Below, one piece after another: positions 6,803 through 11,967 of a stretch of 11,967 nucleotides of DNA; the stretch's first letter is position 1; each line of letters begins with the position of its first letter. The DNA is taken from positions 1 through 11,967 of the forward strand of contig JAAWSH010000022.1 of NCBI GenBank assembly GCA_022801475.1, in the 5' to 3' direction. The position numbers and the translations under genes were made by a program. The notes beneath the pieces were generated by a model. It worked only from the letters and a program-made list of their open reading frames with translations, ran no database searches and was not told where the DNA came from. Source of the DNA: Acutalibacter sp. (GTDB taxonomy: Bacteria > Bacillota > Clostridia > Oscillospirales > Acutalibacteraceae).

Positions 6803-7725
6803 AGCCCCGCCTCCCGCAAAATTCCTTCTGCCGCTTCCATTGCCCGCCGGTAGTAGAAGCAGGGTTCCGCCTCCAACTCTTCCCGGCTCACCTGGGGGTC
6901 CAAAAGGCCCAGCTCCAAAAATTCCACATACTCATTCAGCGCCGCCAGGCGGATGTCCATAATATACCGCTCCCAAGAGGGCTTGTGTTCCAGCCGCCGG
7001 TACATCTCCTCCACAAACCGCCGCCGGGCGGCCTCCTCCATATAAAAGGGAAACTCCCCGGGGGCCGGGCTCTTGCTGCCGTGGGCAATGTGCCGGGCAA
7101 TGTCCAGGGCATAGGGCATGGTCCCCCCAAAGGCCCAGTCGACGAGATACACCCGCCCCCCGTGGAAGATGGCGTTCAGGGGAAGAAAGTCCCCGCTGGA
7201 AAGGGTCCGGGGGCAGTCCGGCTGGCGCTTTAAAAAGAGCTCATAGGCCTCCGCCAGCAGGGGGTCGTCCTTTAGGCACTGGGCCCTGCGGTTGATCCGC
7301 TCCCAGTAGCGCTGAAAGCGCCCGTCCTCTCGGCCTCCCCAATAGGTGTTTTGTATCTCCGCCAGACTCCGGGCGCTGGCCCCGGCCAGCTCCGGGGTAA
7401 AGCGCCGCAGGTCCGGCCCGGGCAGATATTCCAGCAGCAGCCAAAGGTCCCCGCCCCAAAAGGCCCGGCCAAAGTACTCCGGCACCGGGAGGCCCCGGCC
7501 CTTCAAATAGGTTTCGTACAGGCGGGCCTCCGCCTCATCGCTCTTTTTCAGCACATAGGCCCTGTCCCCGGCCTCTAGCCGGTAGACGTTATACTCCCGG
7601 CGGTAGTCCCCGTCCTGGTCGCAGAAGCGGCCCACAGCCAAGGGGCCGCCGCGGCCGGTGATCTCCCCCAGCAGCTGGGCAAAGGGGATGGGGCTGTTCT
7701 CCACAGGCTTGATAAAAGCGCTCAT
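6799..7725 (-). CDS. APH-fold (aminoglycoside phosphotransferase-like) small-molecule kinase
   Basis: This is a 308-residue protein with the layout of the APH/choline-kinase-like group. A likely ATP-anchoring lysine lies in YVLKKS (57-62), a helix C candidate is EAEARLYE (64-71), and the hinge region is LLLEYLPG (96-103). The catalytic loop SSGDFLPLNAI spans 176-186, and the metal-binding VDWAFGG is at 195-201. D179, N184 and D196 keep the catalytic base, the metal-binding Asn and the DFG-equivalent Asp. The His that usually precedes GD in HGDxxxxN is Ser177. The family phosphorylates many small hydroxylated compounds, so the substrate is unknown and antibiotic resistance should not be assumed. 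The ATG at 7725 lies 12 bp after the ruvA stop with only a weak GGGGGC before it. The 3' end overlaps the next gene by 4 bp. Confidence 0.8.
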   Translation of the reverse strand: MSAFIKPVENSPIPFAQLLGEITGRGGPLAVGRFCDQDGDYRREYNVYRLEAGDRAYVLKKSDEAEARLYETYLKGRGLPVPEYFGRAFWGGDLWLLLEYLPGPDLRRFTPELAGASARSLAEIQNTYWGGREDGRFQRYWERINRRAQCLKDDPLLAEAYELFLKRQPDCPRTLSSGDFLPLNAIFHGGRVYLVDWAFGGTMPYALDIARHIAHGSKSPAPGEFPFYMEEAARRRFVEEMYRRLEHKPSWERYIMDIRLAALNEYVEFLELGLLDPQVSREELEAEPCFYYRRAMEAAEGILREAGL

Positions 7726-7737
7726 ATGCCCAGCCCC

Positions 7738-8349
7738 CTAAACCGCGCTGCCAAAAGACTTCAGCGCCAGCCGGATCAGCTCCTCGGGGGGCAGCTGACT
7801 GTCCAGACGGGCCACCGCCGCCGCCGCCTCGCCGGGAGAGTACCCCAGGGCCACCAGGGCCTCGGCGGCCTGGGCGGCGTGCCCAGCGGCAGAGGGGCCC
7901 CCGGGCTGGGGCAGAGAAAGGTCCAGCTCTGTGCCCGCAAAGCTAAGACCCTTTACCTTGTCCTTCATCTCCAGCACAATGCGCTGGGCCAGCTTGGCCC
8001 CCACGCCGCTGGCCCGGGTAAAACGCTTGGCGTCCCCGGCGGCGGCGGAAAGGGCCACGTCCTCGGGGCTCATCTCCGACAGGATAGACAGCGCCGCCTT
8101 TGGCCCCACACCGCTGATGGCAGTGAGCATTTTGTAGCAGTTCAGCTCCAGCTGGCTGGCAAAGCCGTATAGGTCCAGGGCGTCCTCCCGCACATTCAAA
8201 TAGGTAAAAAGCGTGGCCTGCCCGCCAATAGGCGGCAGGGTCCGCAGGGTGCCCATGGAGGTATTGCACTGAAAGGCCACCCCTCCCACGTCAATCACCG
8301 CCATACCCGGCCCGGTATGGGCCACCTTGCCCGTAATACTATAAAACAT
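7738..8349 (-). CDS. ruvA: Holliday junction branch migration protein RuvA
   Basis: RuvA binds four-way junctions as a tetramer, holds them in the open square form and loads RuvB. The protein has 203 residues, the normal length. An N-terminal OB-fold domain starts MFYSITGKV and ends near residue 63. The helix-hairpin-helix domain carries LTAISGVGPKAALSIL (75-90) and ASGVGAKLAQRIVLEMKDK (113-131). An Ala/Pro-rich linker (about 135-157) leads to the C-terminal RuvB-binding domain with QAAEALVALGYSPGEA (160-175). I chose the ATG at 8349 because AAAGGAGG lies 8 nt upstream and the family begins here. An in-frame GTG at 8436 would only add an unrelated tail. The gap to ruvC is 141 bp, unusually long within this operon, and holds a palindrome. 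A kinase gene, not ruvB, follows. Confidence 0.97.
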   Translation of the reverse strand: MFYSITGKVAHTGPGMAVIDVGGVAFQCNTSMGTLRTLPPIGGQATLFTYLNVREDALDLYGFASQLELNCYKMLTAISGVGPKAALSILSEMSPEDVALSAAAGDAKRFTRASGVGAKLAQRIVLEMKDKVKGLSFAGTELDLSLPQPGGPSAAGHAAQAAEALVALGYSPGEAAAAVARLDSQLPPEELIRLALKSFGSAV

Positions 8350-8366
8350 GGCTGGCCTCCTTTTGG

Positions 8367-8385
8367 TTTTACACCTGGTGTGAAA
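8367..8385. promoter_or_regulatory. 19-bp near-perfect palindrome before ruvA, possible operator
   Basis: TTTTACACC-T-GGTGTGAAA reads as an inverted repeat with one mismatch between 9-base arms. It ends 18 bp before the ruvA start codon and abuts the ruvA Shine-Dalgarno region. On the plus strand it is followed by seven T (8386-8392). The form fits a homodimeric repressor site or an mRNA hairpin (loop CAG) just ahead of the ribosome binding site. It is not the CGAACnnnnGTTCG LexA box of Bacillus. No regulator is identified. Confidence 0.45.
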
Positions 8386-8490
8386 TTTTTTTGAGGGATG
8401 GCAGGCCTCCTGCGGCCAAAGCTTAGCTATGTCCACTCTTGGGCCTTGGCGTTTACCCCGGGTCTATGCCCTCTTCACAGCTTCCGCCCC

Positions 8491-9000
8491 TTATCGCCGG
8501 TTCAGCTGTATCATCCCCCGCCGCAGGGGCGAGCCCGCCGCCTGGCCGTGGCAGATGGCCAGGGCCAAGGCGTCGGCTGTGTCGTCTGGCTTTGGAATGC
8601 CCGGCAGGTTCAGCAGCCGCCGGGTCATTTCCTGCACCTGGCGCTTTTGGGCCTTGCCATAGCCCGTCACCGCCTGCTTCACCTGCATGGGCGTGTACTC
8701 AAAAAGGGGCACGCCCCCCTGGGCCAGGGCCAGCAAAAGGACCCCCCTGGCCTCTGCCACGCCAATGCCTGTGGTCTTGTTGTTGGTGAAAAAGAGTTTT
8801 TCCACTGCCGCCGCCTGGGGCTTCAGCGCGGCCAGAATTTGGGTCATTCCCTCATAGAGTTCTTTCAGCCGTAGGCCGAAGTCCTGGCCAGCAGGGGTGG
8901 TGACCGCCCCATACTCAACAGGCCGGTACGTCCCTGTGGCCGCTTCGATCACTCCGTACCCGGTAATGGCGTACCCTGGGTCAATCCCTAAAATGCGCAC
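8491..9000 (-). CDS. ruvC: crossover junction endodeoxyribonuclease RuvC
   Basis: RuvC is the dimeric, Mg2+-dependent resolvase that makes paired nicks in Holliday junctions presented by RuvAB. The protein has 169 residues when started at the GTG at 9000, the usual length. The RNase H-like acidic active site is complete: D7 in GIDPG, E67 in AVEKLFF, and D140 and D143 in PDDTADALALAICHG. The conserved KTTGIGVAEARGVLLLA (75-91) and YTPMQVKQAVTGYGKAQK (102-119) blocks are also present. The GTG is chosen because GGGGAGGAG lies a few bases upstream and the family's first strand begins at residue 2. The frame stays open for 45 more codons to a GTG at 9135, but those residues are unlike any RuvC. 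It is the first gene of the minus-strand run and has a strong distant promoter at 9352-9380. Confidence 0.97.
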   Translation of the reverse strand: MRILGIDPGYAITGYGVIEAATGTYRPVEYGAVTTPAGQDFGLRLKELYEGMTQILAALKPQAAAVEKLFFTNNKTTGIGVAEARGVLLLALAQGGVPLFEYTPMQVKQAVTGYGKAQKRQVQEMTRRLLNLPGIPKPDDTADALALAICHGQAAGSPLRRGMIQLNRR

Positions 9001-9344
9001 CCGCTCTCCTCCCCTCAAAGCCCCGGCCTGTCCTCTTTGCCCAAGGCCAGCGCCCCATGCCCGCCGCTTTTCCCAAAGCGGGCCAAGGGCTTTATAGTAA
9101 ACACACTTGAAAACCGGTATGTACCGCTTTTGCACTGTGTTAACTATATTCCGAATTTTTTATGCCGGTCCAGGGGCCCCTGCCACAAAGCGGCAAGCCG
9201 CCTGGAAACCGAAAGCTTTCGGCCGCCCGGGCCCGTATCTGGCAAAATAAAAGCCCTTTTCCAAAATCAGCTTTCCCCACATGATCAATCTGATTGGAGA
9301 CGGCCTGCGCAAAGAACTTCTCCCCGGGTTCAAAGGCTTGCTTT
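9001..9344 (-). promoter_or_regulatory. long structured ruvC leader, possibly containing a separate small RNA
   Basis: From the promoter at 9352-9380, transcription would start near 9344, leaving about 345 nt before the ruvC GTG. By hand, the 5' end pairs with a site about 150 nt downstream: 9344-9335 with 9199-9187 (10 pairs around a 3-nt bulge), then 9331-9325 with 9211-9205 (6 of 7), then 9319-9311 with 9219-9213 (7 pairs around a UU bulge). This gives an imperfect rod. Competing local hairpins include the 14-bp palindrome CCGAAAGCTTTCGG (9209-9222) and GCGGC-tt-GCCGC (9190-9201 region). No riboswitch consensus is recognised. A 6S-like RNA is conceivable from the rod shape and about 156-nt span, but no 6S-specific sequence is recognised. 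A weaker second promoter (TGGACC-18-TATAGT, ending near 9140) could drive ruvC alone. Confidence 0.4.
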
Positions 9345-9351
9345 AGAACCC

Positions 9352-9380
9352 ATTATATCATAGAAGGTTTTTCCAGTCAA
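9352..9380 (-). promoter_or_regulatory. strong sigma-A promoter reading toward ruvC
   Basis: On the minus strand TTGACT (9375-9380) and TATAAT (9352-9357) are separated by exactly 17 bp, with TG one base before the -10 (extended -10 TGaTATAAT). This is the best promoter in the window and the likely driver of the ruvC-ruvA unit. Confidence 0.85.
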
Positions 9381-9386
9381 AAAAAG

Positions 9387-9416
9387 TTGACTCCCACGCA
9401 TGACAAGCCCTCTATT
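9387..9416 (+). promoter_or_regulatory. candidate promoter for ypeB
   Basis: TTGACT (9387-9392) is followed after 18 bp by TCTATT (9411-9416), a perfect-but-one -35 and a four-of-six -10. The start would lie near 9423, about 40 nt before the ATG. For a forespore gene a sigma-G promoter is expected. GCATG at 9398-9402 matches a sigma-G -35 but only a poor -10 lies 18 bp on, so the sigma factor is unresolved. Confidence 0.4.
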
Positions 9417-9462
9417 TCGGAAAACTATCCATAATCTTCTAAGAAAGGAAGCCTATAAATAG

Positions 9463-10815
9463 ATGAAAACCCCCACAAAAATCCGTCTTGTCACCTTTTC
9501 GCTGGCCTTTCTGGTCCTGCTGGGGGGCTTTTGGCTGGACGCCCGCCTAAGCCTCTCGGCCAGCAGCACCCAGCTGGAATATGTCTACCGCCGGGCCCTG
9601 GGCGACCTGACCGGCTATGTCGCCGGAATGCAGTCCACCCTGGAAAAGGCCCGTTATGCCGGCGCCCCCACCACCCAGACCGAGATCTCCGCCCAGCTGC
9701 TGGAGCAAAGCGGCGGCGCAAAGGCCGCCATGGCCGCCCTGCCCCTTTCCCAGGAAAAGGCCGAGGCCATCAGCCGCTTCCTCTCCCGGGTAGGGGACTA
9801 TGCCCTGTGCGTCAGCCGGAAGTCCTTTTCAGAAGAAGGCCTGGAAAAGGCCGACCTGGAGGGCCTTAGCCTGCTGCAAGACTACGCTGGACGGCTCACC
9901 GGGGCTCTCCAGGAGGTGCAGTCCGGTCTCACTGCGGAGGGAAAGGACCTGGTAAAAATCGAAAGCCGCCTAAACAACCTGGAGGGCCTGGAGGTCCTGG
10001 CCAGCCTGGACGATTCTATGGACGAGGCCGCCCAAGAATTCGCCGCCTTTCCCACCCTGCTGTACGACGGCCCCTTCTCTGACCACATTGCCCGCCGCAG
10101 GCCCCTGTTTATAGAAAACGCGGAAGGTGTTACCCAGGAGGCGGCGGCCCAAAAGGCCGCGGACTTTTTAGGCTGCGGAACCGACGCCTTGACATGCACC
10201 GGCCAGGGCAGCGGGCCCCTGGCCGCGTATGGTTTTTCCTGGGAGGGCTCTATGGTAAGCGTCACCCGCCAGGGCGGGCAGGTGTGCTATTATAAAAAGG
10301 ACGGCCAGGTGAAAAGCCCCCGGCTGAACTATCCCCAGGCCCTGGAAGCCGCCAAGGAATTTTTGTCCCAGGCGGGCCTTCCTCCCCTGACAGAGAGCTA
10401 TTACGTGATCAGCGACGGGCTGTGCACCATCAATTTCCACACCAGCGGTACCACCGAAAACGGCCGGCAGGCGCTCTGCTACCCAGACCTGGTTAAAGTG
10501 ACCGTGGAGCTGGAACAGGGCGGCGCGGTGGAGCTGGACTGCACGGGCTTTCTGATGAACTGCCACCACCGGGCGCTGAAATCCCCCCGAATCCGCCAAG
10601 AGGAGGCCGAGCAGGCCCTAAGCCCCCTGCTGGAGGTGGAAAAGGCTGGTTTAGCGGTGATTCCCGGGCCAGGGCTGGAAGAGCTGCTCTGCTGGGAATT
10701 TTTGTGCACCGCGGCGGACGGCCGGGAGATACTAAGCTACGTGAACACAGAGACCGGGCTGGAGGAGCAGCTGTACCTTTTGCAAAAAGACGGACACGGG
10801 GTGCTGACGGTGTAA
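9463..10815 (+). CDS. ypeB: spore germination protein YpeB
   Basis: YpeB is a spore-envelope protein needed in Bacillus for assembly and stability of the cortex-lytic enzyme SleB during germination. The protein has 450 residues, the typical length. Residues 8-25 form a single N-terminal hydrophobic segment (uncleaved anchor or signal). A helical N-terminal region (about 35-195) is followed by the family hallmark FPTLLYDGPFSDHI (196-209). Three PepSY-like repeats come next, beginning near VTQEAAAQKA (223), LNYPQALEAA (288) and IRQEEAEQAL (377), and ending in LSYVNTETGLEEQ (424-436). The ATG at 9463 has AAAGGAAG about 11 nt upstream. sleB, which usually precedes ypeB, is absent: the upstream neighbour is divergent ruvC. 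The gene supports a spore-forming host. An AraC-type regulator gene follows after 74 bp under its own promoter. Confidence 0.93.
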   Translation: MKTPTKIRLVTFSLAFLVLLGGFWLDARLSLSASSTQLEYVYRRALGDLTGYVAGMQSTLEKARYAGAPTTQTEISAQLLEQSGGAKAAMAALPLSQEKAEAISRFLSRVGDYALCVSRKSFSEEGLEKADLEGLSLLQDYAGRLTGALQEVQSGLTAEGKDLVKIESRLNNLEGLEVLASLDDSMDEAAQEFAAFPTLLYDGPFSDHIARRRPLFIENAEGVTQEAAAQKAADFLGCGTDALTCTGQGSGPLAAYGFSWEGSMVSVTRQGGQVCYYKKDGQVKSPRLNYPQALEAAKEFLSQAGLPPLTESYYVISDGLCTINFHTSGTTENGRQALCYPDLVKVTVELEQGGAVELDCTGFLMNCHHRALKSPRIRQEEAEQALSPLLEVEKAGLAVIPGPGLEELLCWEFLCTAADGREILSYVNTETGLEEQLYLLQKDGHGVLTV

Positions 10816-10827
10816 AGGCCCCCGCCC

Positions 10828-10856
10828 TTGTCAAACCGGGAAGAATATGTTATAGT
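10828..10856 (+). promoter_or_regulatory. sigma-A promoter of the AraC-family gene
   Basis: TTGTCA (10828-10833) and TATAGT (10851-10856) are separated by exactly 17 bp, with an extended -10 TGt before the hexamer. Transcription would start near 10863, about 27 nt before the ATG, so the regulator can be expressed independently of ypeB. Confidence 0.75.
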
Positions 10857-10889
10857 AAAGTTTTACCAAGAGGGCTATGGGGGCGCGTC

Positions 10890-11648
10890 ATGATCACCGT
10901 AAATTTTGTGGACTATATGCGCAAGGAAACCGCTGGATATGAAATCCTGCGTCCGGCGGGCAGCGGCGACTATCTGTTTCTCTGCTTCCCGCTGCCCATG
11001 CGCTTTTCCCACATGGTCCCTGCCCCAGGGCAAGAGATTCTCCTTACCCAAAAGCACGCCTGCATTCTTCTGGCCCCTGGAGACGCCCACTGGTTTTGTG
11101 GAAACCCGGAGTTTCTAAACAGCTTCATCCATTTTAACGACCCCCAAGACCAGGTGGGGCGCTTTGGCGTTCCCACCGGGCGGCTTTTCTATCCCACAGG
11201 CTTCGAGCGCCTAAACAGCGCGGCCCTGACCATCAAGGAAGAGCTGCTTACCGGCGGCACACTCCACCAGGAGATGGTCCACGCGGCTATGCTGCGGCTT
11301 TTGGTGTGGATATGCCGGGACTTTGCCCAGGGCGCCTGCGACCCCCTAAAGGAGCAGTTCGAGGCGTTGCGCTACGAAATGCTCTCGGACTGTGCCCGGG
11401 AGGTCTCCGTGCAGGAGCTGGCGGCTAAAATGTGCATGAGCAGAACCTCCTTCTACAAGTACTACAGCCGCTACTTTGGCTCTTCCCCCAAGCAGGACCT
11501 GCTGCGCCTGCGCATGGAAAAGGCGGCGGTTTTGCTTACCAACCAGCAAAAAACCGTGGCTGCGGTGGCCGCGGAAACCGGCTTTAAAAGCGTGGAGCAC
11601 TTTGCCCGGTATTATAAAAGTTTTTACCACAAGCCGCCCAGGGGCTAG
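10890..11648 (+). CDS. AraC/XylS-family transcriptional regulator
   Basis: This is a 252-residue cytoplasmic regulator. Residues 1-110 look like a cupin-type effector domain: the APGDAHWF (62-69) and SFIHFND (78-84) segments resemble the end of an AraC N-terminal barrel. The C-terminal 85 residues form the paired helix-turn-helix domain. The first helix pair is SVQELAAKMCMSRTSFYKYY (173-192). The second is TVAAVAAETGFKSVEHFARYYK (222-243), which carries the family's GF..xxHFxRxFK pattern. The protein stops at KPPRG, slightly earlier than the usual G.SP..YR end. The ATG at 10890 has a weak GGGGG about 8 nt upstream. The frame is open back to 10704, but that part overlaps ypeB and the promoter. 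Effector and target genes are unknown, and it ends at a terminator-like hairpin. Confidence 0.88.
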   Translation: MITVNFVDYMRKETAGYEILRPAGSGDYLFLCFPLPMRFSHMVPAPGQEILLTQKHACILLAPGDAHWFCGNPEFLNSFIHFNDPQDQVGRFGVPTGRLFYPTGFERLNSAALTIKEELLTGGTLHQEMVHAAMLRLLVWICRDFAQGACDPLKEQFEALRYEMLSDCAREVSVQELAAKMCMSRTSFYKYYSRYFGSSPKQDLLRLRMEKAAVLLTNQQKTVAAVAAETGFKSVEHFARYYKSFYHKPPRG

Positions 11649-11714
11649 CGTCTGCCAGAAAGGGATGCTTTGGTGGCCCGCCGCTTTAAGCATGGCGCGG
11701 TATTGCCGAAACAC

Positions 11715-11748
11715 AAAAGGGACAGCCCGCGCTGCCCCTTTTACTTTT
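11715..11748. terminator. bidirectional intrinsic terminator between convergent genes
   Basis: A 12-bp stem with one mismatch (11715-11726 with 11731-11742, loop CCGC) is flanked by A4 on the left and TTTT-AC-TTTT on the right. It ends plus-strand transcription 67 bp after the AraC-family stop. Read on the minus strand it has TTTTGTGTTT after the stem, so it can also stop the convergent hydrolase transcript. Confidence 0.75.
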
Positions 11749-11811
11749 GCGTAAAGACCTGTATTCATTAGCCCCCAAAAGAGTTTGATGGTTCCAAATC
11801 CACCCAAGCGC

Positions 11812-11967
11812 CTATGGCCGCCCTTCCTTTTCCCCATAGAATTGGTTTAATATTCCGGCCAGCGCCTCTGGATTCTCCTCATTCACCACGTGCCCTGTAT
11901 GCTCTATAATTTTTAATGCCGCGTTTTCAATATGTTCCCCCAAATACTCCGCCGCCTTCCGGTTTGC
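11812..11967 (-). CDS. alpha/beta hydrolase, C-terminal fragment at the window edge
   Basis: Only the last 51 codons are visible, from the right edge to a TAG at 11812-11814. The fragment contains ENAALKIIEHTGHVVNEENP followed by EALAGILNQFY. An N/D-A-x-L-x-I-I-E-x-x-GH-x-x-x-x-E-x-P-x-x-x-x-x-x-I-x-x-F arrangement is the classic end of alpha/beta-hydrolase-fold enzymes, where the His of GH (residue 26 of the fragment) is the catalytic-triad histidine. The substrate cannot be inferred because the nucleophile and cap regions lie outside. The gene converges on the AraC-family gene, with the bidirectional terminator between them. The 11749-11811 stretch between terminator and stop holds nothing recognisable. 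Confidence 0.7.
   Translation of the reverse strand, partial: ANRKAAEYLGEHIENAALKIIEHTGHVVNEENPEALAGILNQFYGEKEGRP

Noticed and set aside
5587..7725. Antibiotic-resistance island (kinase plus acetyltransferase)
   Set aside because: Both folds are large, mostly non-resistance families. There are no mobile-element genes, and base composition matches the neighbours.
8367..8392. Plus-strand intrinsic terminator made of the ruvA palindrome and its T7 tract
   Set aside because: No plus-strand gene or promoter lies upstream, so there is no transcript to terminate. The palindrome is better read as an operator or mRNA hairpin for ruvA.
8350..8436. 29-residue N-terminal extension of RuvA
   Set aside because: AAAGGAGG directly precedes the canonical ATG at 8349, and the extension would run through the palindrome.
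9001..9135. 45-residue N-terminal extension of RuvC from a GTG
   Set aside because: RuvC proteins begin at the GIDPG strand, and the GTG at 9000 has a strong ribosome binding site.
9160..9282. Minus-strand 40-codon frame inside the ruvC leader
   Set aside because: It has no ribosome binding site and lies across strong inverted repeats. A leader peptide cannot be excluded, but nothing supports it.
10704..10889. 62-residue N-terminal extension of the AraC-family protein
   Set aside because: It overlaps the end of ypeB and the regulator's own promoter.

Overview
The window looks like chromosomal DNA from a GC-rich, spore-forming member of the Clostridia, probably a gut-type Oscillospiraceae or Ruminococcaceae relative. 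This is inferred from the sporulation/germination gene ypeB, strong AGGAGG-type ribosome binding sites, codons rich in GCC and CTG, the ruvC-ruvA-ruvB order, and GC-rich intergenic repeats of a kind I recall from gut Clostridia. No species can be named from the sequence alone. I see no insertion sequence, phage gene, tRNA, rRNA or CRISPR array.

About three quarters of the window (positions 1 to 9000) is read on the minus strand. In transcription order it holds ruvC, ruvA, an APH-fold kinase, a protein of uncertain family, a GNAT acetyltransferase, a small cupin, ruvB, glmM, a SAM-dependent methyltransferase, a DUF4180 protein and an RlmI-like methyltransferase that runs off the left edge. RuvA and RuvB form the Holliday-junction branch-migration motor and RuvC is the resolvase. 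Here ruvA and ruvB are separated by a four-gene cassette of about 2.5 kb. GlmM makes glucosamine-1-phosphate for cell-wall precursors. The last three genes are tightly spaced and look like one unit.

A 462-bp gene-free stretch (9001 to 9462) separates ruvC from the plus-strand genes. It holds a near-consensus sigma-A promoter for ruvC, whose transcript would have a leader of about 345 nt that can be paired by hand into a long imperfect rod. A weaker candidate promoter for ypeB lies back to back with it. The two identical -35 hexamers form an inverted repeat 6 bp apart.

On the plus strand, ypeB (the partner of the spore cortex-lytic enzyme SleB) stands without sleB next to it. An AraC-family regulator with its own clear promoter follows and ends at a terminator-like hairpin that can serve both strands. 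From the right edge, the C-terminal end of a minus-strand alpha/beta hydrolase converges on that hairpin.

Most of the window is ordinary housekeeping. The parts worth a second look are the cassette inside the ruv operon, the structured ruvC leader with its divergent promoter pair, the palindrome in front of ruvA, the isolated ypeB, and the hairpin-rich spacer between glmM and the methyltransferase.
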